Assembly (NCBI GenBank): GCA_008711295.1
Contig: VUYV01000046.1
Coordinates: 3,797,569 to 3,861,568 of the forward strand
Reading direction: 5' to 3'
From: Anarhynchus alexandrinus
Taxonomy: Eukaryota; Chordata; Aves; Charadriiformes; Charadriidae
DNA: 64,000 nt
Position 1 is the first letter of the stretch, and each line of letters begins with the position of its first letter. The notes beneath the pieces are model-generated. The model made no database searches, had not been told where the DNA came from, and saw only the letters and a program-made list of their open reading frames with translations. Shown here one piece after another: positions 37,201 through 49,712 of this stretch. The position numbers and the translations under genes are program-made.

Positions 37201-40149
37201 TAAAGCATCGACATTGGTACTTTTGCCATTTCCTCGACCAACTCCTTTCTCTCCCTCCCTTTGTGAGGAAGGGGACAAGCAGAGGAGGGAAAAGAAAGAA
37301 ACAAAGTTGATATCATTAAAAATATAATGAGGTGAAGGAAAGGGCGCTTGAAAGTCAGGATCTGGCAGACAGGCCAAACTCTTGAAGCAGTGGAAAGCAT
37401 TATTGATAGGTGATATCAATAATAAATGTGAATAGGAGGTAAGAAGCTAAGAGGAGGACGCGAGTGCAGGTTTGCACTTAAAGAAGAGGGATGGAGCATG
37501 CTTGGGCTAATGAGGCAGTGGCTGCTGCACTAAGGGCAGGAGGTTACTTGCTCTGACTTCTCTTTTGGCTTTGCAAATGCAGGGAGGAAGTGGAAAGATT
37601 ATGGGATCTTCCCTTTCTGGTATTGCTGCTGGGGAAATCTCTCCTGTTCTCTATGTCGCACTGAGGCCAAGTTATTCAACGAATGTCAGCTCTTTTAGAA
37701 AAAAAGCAATGACAAAATCTGCAAGTGCAGAAGGTGGAAGAGCAGAGTCAAAATGTAGAGCTGGAGATGCAGTCACAGCATCAGCTCTGTAGGGAAGTGC
37801 TTCACTTCATGTTCAGATGGGGAGTGCAGCATGGTGTCTGGTAGGTGTCTTCATGCTGGTCATTGAGTGAAAAAGACTGCAAACATGTATGGCTGTTCTT
37901 CCATAAGACTGGGTCCACAATACACATATCATGTGGATCAGAAGGTGGCGTTTGGATGTTTCCTTCAAGCCGGACAACCACAAACTACCTCTCTCTTGTC
38001 CTCTCTTCCATGTCTGTGCCAGTACATCTCAAATTACTGTTCACATGAGGGTAAGAGAAGTTTATTCTTCTTAGTACTGCCCAATTAAGACTCACGATGA
38101 CTAACAAGAAATTGTTTCTAGTCAGCTAGGACTTGATCCTGCTGCTATTGACTTTTGAAGAGCTGAAGAACCTGTGCCTATAGTTACCTTCATACATCTT
38201 GATCTCAGTGCAGTTCAGCAAGTATCACAAATATTTCAGGAACATCTTTGGAATCCCTGAATGTTCCGAAGATACAAAATTTCTCAGGAAATCTCATGGG
38301 ATTTCCTCAAAGGATTTCAGCAGCTTTGAACTTCCTTTTGGAATGGAAGGGTAACAAGTAGTTCCTGTTCTTTTCTTGTTTTGGTTTTTCTAAACAGGAA
38401 TACGAAAATAAAAGCTAAAAGCAAATCCATATATGCTGATCTCTTCTTCAGAACTTCCCAGAAAGTAAGGGTAAAAAAACAGAATATTGATATTATGGGA
38501 GAAATCATTCTAATTCTTTACTGAGTCACCTCTATTTACCTAACTCTTATGCCTTTTCCTATTGGTTTCCCAGGAACACTGACCCTTCTCCTCCACTCAC
38601 CTGGTTAGTGCTGAAGACATGAACTCTCAAACCTAGATTGAGTGCACTTATCAGTGTCTAAAACAATCTTTGACAATAAAGGATGAAGATAAAAACATAA
38701 AGTTCTCCTCAGTATAAGTGCAAGGCATATCAAGAAAGCAGGATTTGAAAATCTAATCAATCTTTCTAAGGACTGAAACAATTAAAGTGATAAAAATATG
38801 TAAAGAAATGTGCTTCCAGCAGCTGATATAAGCAAATATTCTTCAAATAAAACATTTTAAAATCACATATTTTAAGTACATACTTAATTTATGATATATT
38901 CACTGAGATTTTTTTGTCTTTCCTGTTTTCTTTCTTTTTAGACTCAGGTGAGAAAAATTTGATATATGCCCTCAGCCAATGATTTTATTTTTCCTGTTAA
39001 CATAGCATTTGTAACTGGATATCCTTTAGGGAAGCTTTTCTAGGGTGTAATTTCCATGAAACTAGGGAGAAATGGAATTATTTCTTGCCTCAAGCTAAAC
39101 TGAATTTATCTCTTACTAAAATCTCAGTTGTTTCTTAGTGCTGCCTCTAGGTGTTGCAGGACTCTCTCCTACTTGTGAGGGCTCATTTTTACCTTGAGAA
39201 CTTCAGATAAGTTACCCCAGAGAAGAATTAGGTCATACAGGGTTTAAACAATGATTTAGAGCCTAGTACCTAGAATAAAGGGCAGTAAAAACCCACGATA
39301 TCATCTAGTCTGGGCACCAGTGAGTGCAGTGTTGTGCTCTTTAGATATAGTTAAGTGCACATTATGTAGTGTTCATCCCCGTGAGAGCATCTTCCACAGT
39401 CCAAGCCCCTGCAGCACCCAGGAGCGTTTCCTGACACTCACTGTACCACTTGCCTCCCTTAATATCATCCCATTACTCTTAGTTACGGCCCTTTGATTCA
39501 CTTTTTTAAATCCTCACGTTTGGCTACATAAACCTGCCATACATTTACAGGCAGATTCATGTTGTGTTATCCCACAGACAGAAGTGCAGCACACACTTTG
39601 CAGTGGACAGTGTCCTCACTTCAGGTGGTGAAAAGAAGTAGAGAACAAACCTTAATATGCTTCATTTGAGTACACGTGGATATAACGAACAGAGCACAGA
39701 GTGCAGTTCCTCTAACCCCAAAATATATGTCTGAAGTAAGTTATATCCACTTCCCTCTGCTGTGTATAAAGAGGGTCTTCTCTGGTTGGTTTGTGTAAAA
39801 GTCCACACTGCAGATACCTAAACCTAGGCAAGACATATTCCACTTCAGGTCACTGTGGTGAACTGTCGCACAAAATGGCAGAGGTCTCAGGGGTCAGGTC
39901 ATCTCCAGCAGTGAGAAAAGCAGAGAACAGGGAAAACAGCAACAGTGACTTATCCCTTCTCATGGTCACCACTACGTAGCCTGGATCATCACACCCGTCA
40001 TTGTGTAATTGTGACATAAACCTACACGGTGTTGAGTGCTCTAATTCCAGCCCAAAAGTGTCCACTCATGGGCACTGAAGTATTCCCTGGGTTCACAGTG
40101 TTTAAGGGGCAATATGAAAATCTTGCCTGGTCTACCTTTGGGACTTTGC
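34276..40149. other. AT-rich non-coding DNA
   Basis: No gene is supported in nearly 6 kb. The minus-strand open frame at 35664-36095 (143 codons) lies in a locally GC-richer patch and shows no domain I recognise. 39295-39500 has a faint CR1-like look (ATCATCTAGTCTG) but cannot be confirmed by eye. Confidence 0.5.
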
Positions 40150-40366
40150 TTCAGGAAGAAATTTTTCACTATGAGGGTGGTGAGGCACTGGAACAGGTTG
40201 CCCAGAGAAGTTGTGGATGCCCCATCCCTGGAGGTGTTCAAGGCCAGGTTGGACGGGTCTTTGAGCAACCTGGTCCAGTGGAAGGTGTCCGTGCCCACGG
40301 CAGGGGTGGTGGAACTAGATGATCTTTAAGGTCCCTTCCAACCTAAACCATTCTATGATTCTATGA
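40150..40366 (+). mobile_element. CR1 LINE 3' end, 5'-truncated
   Basis: This encodes the last part of CR1 ORF2 (visible residues [20 protein letters not shown], ending VELDDL at the stop near 40329). The terminal block GGTCCCTTCCAACCTAAACC and two ATTCTATG units (40350-40365) follow. The ORF2 tail is intact over this length, so the copy is fairly young. Confidence 0.95.
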
Positions 40367-43300
40367 TAAAGCCCCAGCTGCAGGTCTGACAAGCACTAAG
40401 TAGTACTTTCACATATAAAAAGCCTTTGTGAAGAGGCATAAGTTTAGGCATTCGTTAATCCTATGGCTTAATTTGATATAATAATTACTAAAGGAAGGAG
40501 GAAAGTTAAGCACCAGTGTTATATCTTACAGTAGTGAGTTAACTACACAGAACTGTATTCTACTCTTGTTAGCCATATGGGGAAAATAAACTGATTTTCC
40601 TGACACTGTTTGAGTCATTTCCCCCTTCCACCCCTCCAAAGCTGAGCTTTTTTTGTGAATGTTATCTATATCTTCAAGCGGAAGCATGTGTTATTGTGGA
40701 CAGCCAGAACCAAATGTTTTAGTATTGCTGCAGCATCCTTGCTATCCGTCTCTGGCTTCAGCCTGTGTAAAGATTACAGCATTTGCTGTCATAATGCAAT
40801 TTTAAAAGTAACTTTTTGCTTGCTGAAGGTCAAAAGGACAAAAGGCCATTCCATGGCAATTACTTTTCCTGTGTTTTAAAAGGGAAAATTCAGGTCATGT
40901 TACTTAAAAATTTCCCCCTAATATTTCAATTTTATACTTCCTGCCAATCATACTTTGCTGAAGTTGCCTCAGATATCGTTAAGAACTGTGTGTTGTGCTG
41001 TTCATCTGACCTGTAGGCAAAAAGTAGTTCTCATCAGAGAAGAAAAACTGCTTTTCTGTAAAAAAACATTTTCCCCAATGGGAAAAAAAGCTAATACTGA
41101 AGTGAGCAGGTATTTTCAAGAACACATTTGATTTTTTCTACAATCAAGAATGTATCATTTTAGAAAGGGAAAGTTATATCTGTCAGTGTCCTGGCTGCCA
41201 AGCGTCATATTAATCCTGACTTCAAGTGGATACTGTGACAGTGCCTCCACCCTTGATAAACCATTTAGTCTCTGTTCAGCCTAGTAAAGAGTCTTCAGAC
41301 TCTCATTGCACTGTGATGTGGCTTTAGCTGATAAATCAGAGGATCCTTTTCCTCTCTGCCCTCCCTTCACCACATTAATATTGATTATTTGAAAGTAAGG
41401 AGTCCCAAGGAGTGGAAGTGGATACGCCTCATTGCCTTGAACAATTCTTTTCCCTCTATTGGGACAGTACAAGGTAAATTAATAGTGTGCTTGCAGACAC
41501 TAGATAATGTTAATGTACTTGCTATTGATAGAGTGAAATAACATGAGTAACTTCAGCTTTACTTAAAACAAAACATTAATTTTCCAAGGCCACTAGGATT
41601 CATGCAGCTGGTCGGTGTAACACATACAACCTTTTTTTTTTTAAATATGTGATATTTGTGTTTTTAAACATGAGGTAGGATTTTATTGCCAGATGAAAGA
41701 CAAAAAGGGATTTTAATTCATTGCTGATGCTCTCAGGCTCTTGTCTGCCTTTAATCTGAGTCCCTGTTCGATTTGGTGGCTAAGAAGATGCCTTTTCTAC
41801 TAGGGAATAATGCATATCAGCTTTATCCCCTGCATCCTCTGGCTATGTAAAAATGCATAGGAAATCTGTACGTGTGGATGCTATGGTTTTGTATATGTTT
41901 CAAAAAAAAAAAGTTTCCATGCAAAAAAAAAATGTGTTGGCAACAAGGGAAAACTCCACTTCCATGTCCATCCATTTGAATGCTCTGAGAAATTATTACA
42001 GCCATGTTGGATTAAATAGCAGGTATTTTATAATAGGCTGGACCTCTGCTAGCTGGAAGCACAGATGGTATTTGAGCCGCAAGGCTTTCTTGACCTCGAG
42101 GCCGATTTAAAGCGCCTGCAGTCCATAGCATGGTTTCCTTCCACAGCTCCTCCTGCCTTTGGTGCATGAGGAGCATCTCCCATGCCGTGATGGGAAACTT
42201 GGAGGAAATTGCCAGCGCAGAGTGTAGGTGACTCTAATGACATGCTGGTGATGGCTGCACATCCACAATGCAGTCTAGCAAGGATCACAACACAGCAGCA
42301 CAGGCTGGGAGGCAGTGAGGGCATTGCCACGCAGGGTTGAAGCGGTGCCACGTTACCATTTCCCTCCTGGCCCCTCCAACTTGCTATATGACTTTGTGCA
42401 ACTCATCTGAACTTAAAGTTGGAGTTCACCCATCTGTGACTCCGACGTAGTAATAAATTACGGGTAGAACTTGAATTATGGCAAATTTGGCCCTGCTTTT
42501 CTCTTTGCACTCTGCTCCTAATTTCTACAAACGTGTTTCTAGTTCATAAATATTCACGGAATAGCTCATGTAAACAAATTTTGTCTATGTGTTATTCATG
42601 CACTGTTTGCTTTGATTGTGCAAGTTCCTCTACGTGTTACTTATGGTGGGTGAACGGTCATAAAAGTCACATACTATTACTTCTGGTACCTGACTGGGTG
42701 ACTGAATTTTCTAGACAGGAATATAACAAATGACAAACTGTGGATAATGAATAGCAAGTAACAAATAACAAACTATACAGAATGAATATTTGGAGGAATA
42801 ATTATTTGTGCTGAAAATCATGAAACTTTTAGGATTTGGCAGCATTTTTTCTCCCAGACAAAATGGTATTCATTTGAAAGCTCATGAATGATAGATAATC
42901 TCATCTCACAAATAATGACAGTTCAAACCTCAATTAAACAAGCTTCACAAAACCCCTGGGAGATAGGCAGTAATAATAGTTTTATATTACTAAAACCGAT
43001 ACGTGAATATTTTCCCAAAGAAGTTTGGCATTTGAGGGGTATTTCAATACCATTGAAAGAAAAGCACTACTGCAAATGAGTGAAAAATACAATTATTGTA
43101 TTTGTCAGATTCCAGCATGCAAGAAAATTAGATGAAGGACACTCAAGACACCAGCTCTGGTGGACTGATTAAGGAAAACAACGTCATTTACTTGTGGCAG
43201 GTCAGCCCAGACCCTCTTCCAGACTCAGTGAATCCTACAGTTACTTGACAGTCTGCCAGCCCACAGAGCAAATGCCAAAAATTCCTTGTCACCATGTGTG

Positions 43301-46300
43301 AGTTAAATCATAGTTAAATGATTAACTGTCAGCACAGAGTGCAGATTACCTGCACCTATCCAGCTCATCAGGAGAGAACAAAGCCTGGTTTCTGCTGTAG
43401 TAGTTACAGATTTATAAGCAGATCTTACAGAATTCATTATTTGCTATTTGCACTAAGGTAGCACCAGTTTCCAGGGTCGTGCAAATGGCCAAAACATCTT
43501 TCTGTCTCTTTGATGGTCCAATTCATAGCTGAATAGCTCAGGTCCTAACCACAGTCACATTTTTCTGATTCTGCAGGTACCTCAGATGTCTGTGGTGATG
43601 TTGCATTACCCAGAGGAGGAATCCCCCGGCACAAGCTCCTTCACAGATGCAGAACACAATGTTTGTCTGAGAGGACTTGTGATCAAAGCATAAAGTTTAT
43701 AGGAGCTCACTTTTCATCATGCTTCACTACTGTAGAGTTTGAAGTGATGAAGGACGGGTGATTTAGTAAACCAAAGCTTCTTGCAAGCCTTCCAGCAGTC
43801 CTTATGTTGGAGCACCTTGGGTACCAACCTGCTACACTCTTACTGTATGCTATTTCCCTGGGAGGTAATAGGGAACTTCATTAGCCACCATATTATCAGC
43901 TCTTCGGTTTGTGTGCAAAGGTCCTATAAAGCACCTACAGGGCTCCAGCCTGGTTTTGGACATTCTGTACTCAAACTGAGAAAAAAAGCTTTCTTATTTA
44001 AGGCAACAGAAAAGCAAGCATCTGAAGCCCCTCATCTTCTAAATGCGTGCTTGAGCACACAAATGCAAGTGTGAACTGCATTTTTGTCTGGGTACTCAGA
44101 GGGCAGAGAGAGAACACAAACACTTGGTGGGCAGAAGACAGTGACAAGTACCAAGACTGAAGCTGGTCTCCTTCATGCCAATGTTAATCTGAAATAAACC
44201 AGTGTTTATGCTGATATGAACAAGATCTGGATTAGGCATGTTTTCTCTACAGCTTTCAATCTTTTTCATCCTGCTAATCAAAGATCTGTTCTCTGTGCTT
44301 CTGCATTAACAATCTTGCCCAAAAAAACCCAAGGAACAGTTTCTGCAGCCTAATATTTGCCCAGAAGACAAGGATATAACCTTTGGATTAGCAAGACGAC
44401 TTGTTAAACTAGATCAAGAAAATCCTGCTGGCCTCACAGAGCTAACAGCAGCTCACTTTCTGATGCACTGTCAACTCTCACGAGCTGGTTCTCCCTTTTC
44501 TCTCTTCCCCCAGTAGGTGAGCGCACTTAACAGCCTTCAAAGCAGTCAGGCTTTTTCCTTTCTTTCTTTTTGTAGGTAATGTTCCCCATTCTCAAACTAG
44601 GAAAAAAGATGGGGTAAGTTCCTATTAAGCCAACACAGCCCTTCTTAAAATCTCAAGGCATCAGTGCTCCTACCCTCTTGAACCTTTCATACTCTTAACA
44701 GCTTGTGTTTTTCACTTTTCTTTTACAGCTTGAGTTTTTGAAAACTTACTTTTTTTTTTTCCTCCTGCCTGGAGACATTTTTCTTCCCAGAATGTTTAAA
44801 TTCCCTCGCACTGCAGGGTAAAGGAGCTGATGCATGTTTGCAACTTTATCAGTATATTGTCACACTTCTCCCCCAGTCCAGCACACACTAGGAAAACAAG
44901 CTTAGAAATGACAGAAAAAGCTGTGACATGATACCTGGGAAGAAGCCCCTTGTGCTTCCAGGGCTGCACTGGGTGTTAGATCCTACAGAGGTCTAGTCCT
45001 TTTTCTGGCATTGATTTCTGCTCTGACCTTTGGCCAGTTGTTAAATCCCTGATTTTCAAAGGTGCTGAATTACTGCCACTAGGTAAAATCCTTTTTCTTT
45101 TCTTTTTTTTTTAACTAAGGTCAGTAAAAGCTTTGCAGCTGGAAGCCTGGATTTCATCTAGTCACTTCAGCTGCAGCTGTGGGTGTTCTGAAAATCATGC
45201 AGCTGAGGAGGGCAGAGTCGGTAAGGGGAAAGGGTAGGTCAAAACCAAGTTGGAAGCAGCTTTAGCTGCATTTAGTTTCTTCAAGATATGATTCTGCCCC
45301 AAATGCTGTCAGACAGATTAGTGACTGATCCGATACGGTAATGAATTACTTGTCAGTAAAAGCTGTGCCATGTAGTGAATGACTGATCATAAATGAAACA
45401 CGAGAGCTTAGTACCTGACATAGGTCTTGTTAACAGGGGAGATGAAGAATTATCACATGATGTCACATAAAAAATAAGGCCATAGGAAGCGGCATGCACT
45501 ACTGCGTCTTTTGTGGGATGTCATCCACAGTTTCTCAGTGTGTATATGGTACCATCTATTAGGAAATGGATTCAATTTTGAAGTTTGAAATCAAAAAACT
45601 AAAGTATCGAGAGTATTCCATGGGCAGGAAGAGGTCACTGGAATCTGATTAGAAATAATATTCAGTTGAAAGCTGAATTTCACATCTTTTTCTGCAGCCA
45701 AATACTGTTTCTCTATGTCTTCTTATTCCCTCAAGACAAAATAATATAAACCAAAGCAGGCTCAAATCTTGTAAATTAGTGTCTTGCATTTAGTGCCAGA
45801 ATAATGCGCAGTTCAGCCACATATCCGAATATATATTTTTTTCTATAAGCTTCTTTGACATTAAAATGACTGCATATACTGAAAGCTGAGAATAAGAGAA
45901 ACTGCATTTCTGGATGAAGGCTGAATGGAGCTGAGCTACAAGCAATGAGAGGAGACTTAATAATTGACTTAAATACAGTGAACAATGCTGGAGAATGGGT
46001 ATAAAAAAATGACACGTTCTAGCCAACAAAGTAGCTGGACTGTTTGCAATAAACTAGCTAAAATATGTACTTACTGCTACACATGAAAGGGTAGGAACTT
46101 TAGAGTATCAGGAAGCAAATCTCAGTCAGCATAAATTGTCGTAGCTCCAATGACTTCAAAGTTGCTAAAATGATTTTGCTAGTAAAGCATTAGACCCTAC
46201 CTACCTGCTTGCCTATTTTTTCATCTCAGGAAAATCAGACAGAGCCTTCACAAACTACAGAAATGAGAACACTTCCCACATCCACATTTAAATGCATCTT

Positions 46301-47708
46301 CTTTGCCTACCCCAGTTATAAATAGAACCGGTTGACATTTTTCATTCACATTGCTTGTCAATAAAAAAAATGGCCTTTCAGTTTTTTTCAGAATATTCTA
46401 GTCCTGTTGATGTTTTGATTTGTCTGGGCTTTATTTCACCACGCTCTCTCAAATAGAAATAAAAGCAACCTCTTCTCAACACACAATTTTTTGTTTAATC
46501 TCTGCAAAGTGAAAAGCTTTTAGTTTTTCACAAACGTTTCGTTTTTCTCATCATCGCAAGATGATGTAGGACATTTTCCTACGCTTCCCTAATCAGACAG
46601 ATCATAAATGTAATTCCAAAAGGGACTGAACATTTAGATGGCTAACTAGGCCTAGGCTAATTTAATCATTAGCAATTGATGATTTAAACTGGCAATTTCT
46701 AGTGGGGATGTAGGCTCATATCAGATATCAGGAGAAAAACTGACTATGTGATCGGATTCTGGCTGAGGTGAAGTTTTCTTCCTTGACGCCCGGAGGGCTG
46801 GCAGTCCCAGATATAAACCAGCAGAGAATAGGGGTGATAGGTCTGACCCTGAATAGTATTTCAGATCAATTCTTTGCAAGACTTTTATTTTTTAAAAACT
46901 TAAGCTGCCTTATCTTCTGACCAGCTCTAATTACAAATCTCAATTGTGTTCAGAGCAGAATTTGTTCTGTAAACTGTTTTATTCTAAAAACAGCTTTAGC
47001 AGTTCTGACTCCTCTCCTTGAAAGCTTGAGTCTCCTGTTTTAGTATCTTTTTGTCTTGTTCATCTTTGAGCTATTTTTCTCAATTTCATTGTGCGAAGAA
47101 TCTTCACATCTTTTTCTTGCAGTTTCTCTAAGATGATGCCTCTCCTGATATGTCTCGATAATTATTTCCTGGCCCTTATAACATGGGAAATTTGGCAGGG
47201 AGTCACCTGGGAGAGGCTCTCTGGGGGAAACTCAACTCCTGTGTGATGGGGAGGTGGGACAACAATACAGATGAAATTGCATGCAGTGATACAGGAGTCT
47301 GTTGGCACACCACCAGCACATGCTGGGGACAGGGGCATTCTCCATTACTCCATCCTTCCTCATCACCTCCCAAGCAAGCCCATCCTCAGTCTCTCAAGCT
47401 CCCAGAATAGCGTCATCCAGAGTACCAGGAAAAACTCCCTGCTTGTGGAGTTTTTGTACGTTCAGCCTACTTCTTTCTCAGGCTTTTCCTTCCTATTAAC
47501 AGGACAATGTTTGGGATTAGTTTTGTTTCAACATATCCAGATCAGAGTTTCTGTTTTCCTCAATATCATTTCATGTTTTCCCTTCCCGTGTTCCTTTCCC
47601 CTCAATCTCCTTGTATTGTTCTCCTGTCCTCTCTGGCATCCATGATTCCTCACTGTTTAATATCACCTGCAGATTTTAATAGGGTGCCTTCACTCCCAGT
47701 TTCTGAAC
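40367..47708. other. AT-rich non-coding DNA
   Basis: About 7.3 kb without a recognised gene or transposon. A homeodomain-core-rich stretch occurs at 46656-46694 (TTAATCATTAGCAATTGATG). 45045-45080 resembles part of an ancient amniote repeat (ATTTTCAAAGGTGCTGAATT). T-runs occur near 41631-41643, 44749-44760 and 45103-45112. Confidence 0.5.
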
Positions 47709-48031
47709 CATATGAAAGGAGGTTGTAGCGAGGTAGAGGTTGACATCTTCTCTCTAGTAACAAGTGATTGGACAAGAGGAAATGGCCTCAAGTTGCACCA
47801 GGGGAGGTTTAGATTGGATATTAGGAAAAAGTTCTTCACAGAAAGGGTTGTTAAGCATTGGAACAGGCTGCCCAGGGAAGTGGTGGAGTCGCTATCACTG
47901 GAGGTATTTAAAAGACGGGTAGACGTGGTGCTGAGGGACATGGTTTAGTGGCAGTTTTGGCAGTGTTTGTCCGATAGTTGGACTTGATGATCTTAAGGGT
48001 CTTTCCAACCTAAACGATTCTATGATTCTAT
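47709..48031 (+). mobile_element. CR1 LINE 3' end with open ORF2 tail
   Basis: CR1 sequence starts with ATGAAAGGAGGTTGTAGCGA and ends in ATTCTATG units at 48017-48031. A 78-codon open frame (47712-47948) reads through the ORF2 C-terminus without interruption ([20 protein letters not shown] is visible). It differs from the 40150 copy in its 3' untranslated part (GGACTTGATGATCTTAAGGG), so it belongs to a different CR1 subfamily. It is 5'-truncated and inactive. Confidence 0.95.
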
Positions 48032-48640
48032 ATACAGTGAGGACCAATACCATTTGGTATACTGCTGTAATGGACGGTTTACCTAAACTCATACCTTTCA
48101 TCTGGTCTTTCTTCAGCAATTCTTAGCAAGAATTCAGAGAGATGCATTTTACAGCCTCAGAGGAACCCCTCTGCTTGAGTCTTTCAGAAAGTATTTCACC
48201 ATTTTAATGAAATATGGCAGTCACAGCTTGCTCTTTAGTCCTATTGAGAGGAAACGGTTGACAACACATACACATAAGAAGAGAGACTGGTGGGAGACAT
48301 CTATTTTTTTTCACACTGGAAGCAGTTACGGGGCATGAAATAAAAATTAAAACCAGCATCCAAAAGGAATATGGAAATAGAGCTCATTCAGGTACAACGA
48401 TGACTCTCCTGGAGAGGAGCAGACATGCATCAGCGTTACAGTAGGAGGCCTGGAGGCAGGGACACCTCCACTGAGCCCGGCCGTGGAGTGACGGCCTGTC
48501 ACGGGCATTGGAGAGAATGCCTCGCCTGGAGGGGAAACCAACTGACCAACACCAACTGCAAAAGTGCTGACTTTGACAGCAAAAATAACCTTTGACTGTC
48601 CTTGGTTGATTGAAATTCCTCAGCTTTGTTTGAACCCCTC
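48032..48640. other. DNA upstream of LTR-type copy 2
   Basis: About 600 bp without a gene. GC content rises after about 48400. Part of it (possibly from 48480) may be the 5' portion of the LTR-type repeat, but no TG start with a target duplication matching the right flank (GTGTT) was found, so the boundary is open. Confidence 0.4.
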
Positions 48641-49368
48641 AGCCAAGCTGGGGGCGCCCAGCGGGGGGAAAAGAGGTTTGCGGCAGGGCCGAAGGCGGCC
48701 CAGGCAGAGGAGGAGGAAGCCCAGGAGGGAGCAGCAGCAGAGGGAGCCCGAGGGCGGAGGAGGAGGAGGGCAGGAGGTGCTGCAGGCCCGGAGCAGGGAT
48801 CCCCTGCAGCCCTGCAGAGACCCCGCTGGAGCAGAGACCCAGCCTGCAGCCCGGGGAGGGCCCCAGGCCGCAGCGGGGGGATATTTCCTGCAGGAGCTGC
48901 GGCCGTGGAGAGCCCCGGCGGGAGCAGGTTGTCCCTGAAGGACTGCAGCCCGGGGCAGGGCCCGCGCTGGAGCAGGGAGAGGGGGGAGGAGGGAGGAGCG
49001 GCCCAGAGGGGCTGCCAGGGACTGACCGCAGCCCCCATCCCACCCCTGCGCCCCCCGGGGTGGGGNGGGAGGGGGGAGGTGGGAATGGGGAAAGGGGTAG
49101 AGGTGGGGTTTTGTTTTAATTTTGTCTTTGTTTCTCACTACTTGAATCTGTTTTAACTGACAATAAATTAAATTACTTTTCCTCAAGTCAAGTCTGTATT
49201 TCCCATGATGGTAACTTTTAAGTTACCATCCTTGTCCTTATCTCAACCCACAAGCTTTTCCACCCTTTTTTTCTCCCCCTGTCCTGTTGAGGAGGGGCAG
49301 TGAGAGAGCAGCTGGGTAGGAGCTGGTAGGAGCTGGTTATGGTCCTTACCCAGGGGTAACCCATCACA
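48641..49368 (+). mobile_element. Avian ERV LTR-type repeat, copy 2
   Basis: The GC-rich core (48641-49065) is 99.3% identical to 351-775. The tail carries AATAAA (near 49162) followed by a T-rich stretch, TTATCTCAACCCACAAGC, GAGGAGGGGCAGTGAGAGAG and a terminal ATCACA at 49368. This order, with the poly(A) signal before a U5-like end, fits an ERV LTR in plus orientation. The tail also contains a duplicated TAGGAGCTGG (49317-49338) and a 24-bp palindrome (49207-49230). N at 49066 falls exactly at the end of the identical core. There is no retroviral coding sequence beside it. The long open frames on both strands reflect high GC, not genes. Confidence 0.65.
49207..49230. repeat. Near-perfect palindrome inside LTR tail
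   Basis: GATGGTAACTT (49207-49217) and AAGTTACCATC (49220-49230) are exact reverse complements separated by TT. Copy 1 has a different, non-palindromic sequence at the matching place (GGCAGTAATGGGTGAGTGAC), so the palindrome is specific to this copy. Confidence 0.8.
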
Positions 49369-49692
49369 GTGTTATTCATCCCATGTCTAGGAGCAGAAAA
49401 AAATTTGATTTACCTTCTTCCGAAAGCCTCATCGTCTCAAACTAGGCAGCAAGCATCACCCCAAGCTATGAAAAACAGGAAAATGAGGAACTGAGGGGGG
49501 GAATCAGTCTAATCATGATGAGAAAATGGAGGGAAGAACAAATGAGTCCAAGGTCATTGCTTGTCTCGTTCATCCAAGTGTGCTTAGTTCTTCTTCCAAA
49601 TCCTCTCTCAGACTATCAGTGCCAATCCATTCCGAGTAATCTTGCTTTACCTTCAAAAGCCAAAATGTTTATTGCTATTGCCAATGAAAGAT

Positions 49693-49712
49693 GGGGGGGN
49701 GGGGGGGGGGGG
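49693..49712 (+). repeat. Poly(G) tract with ambiguous base
   Basis: Seven G, one N (49700) and twelve G. Such a run can form G-quadruplexes and often defeats sequencing, so its length is unreliable. Confidence 0.85.

Noticed and set aside
39295..39500. Possible old CR1 3' end
   Set aside because: Only a short stretch (ATCATCTAGTCTG) looks right; the rest could not be matched by eye.
48499..49186. Open frames of 124-188 codons around LTR-type copy 2
   Set aside because: They are the same sequence effect as in copy 1. The frames mirror those of the first copy, and some cross the ambiguous base at 49066.
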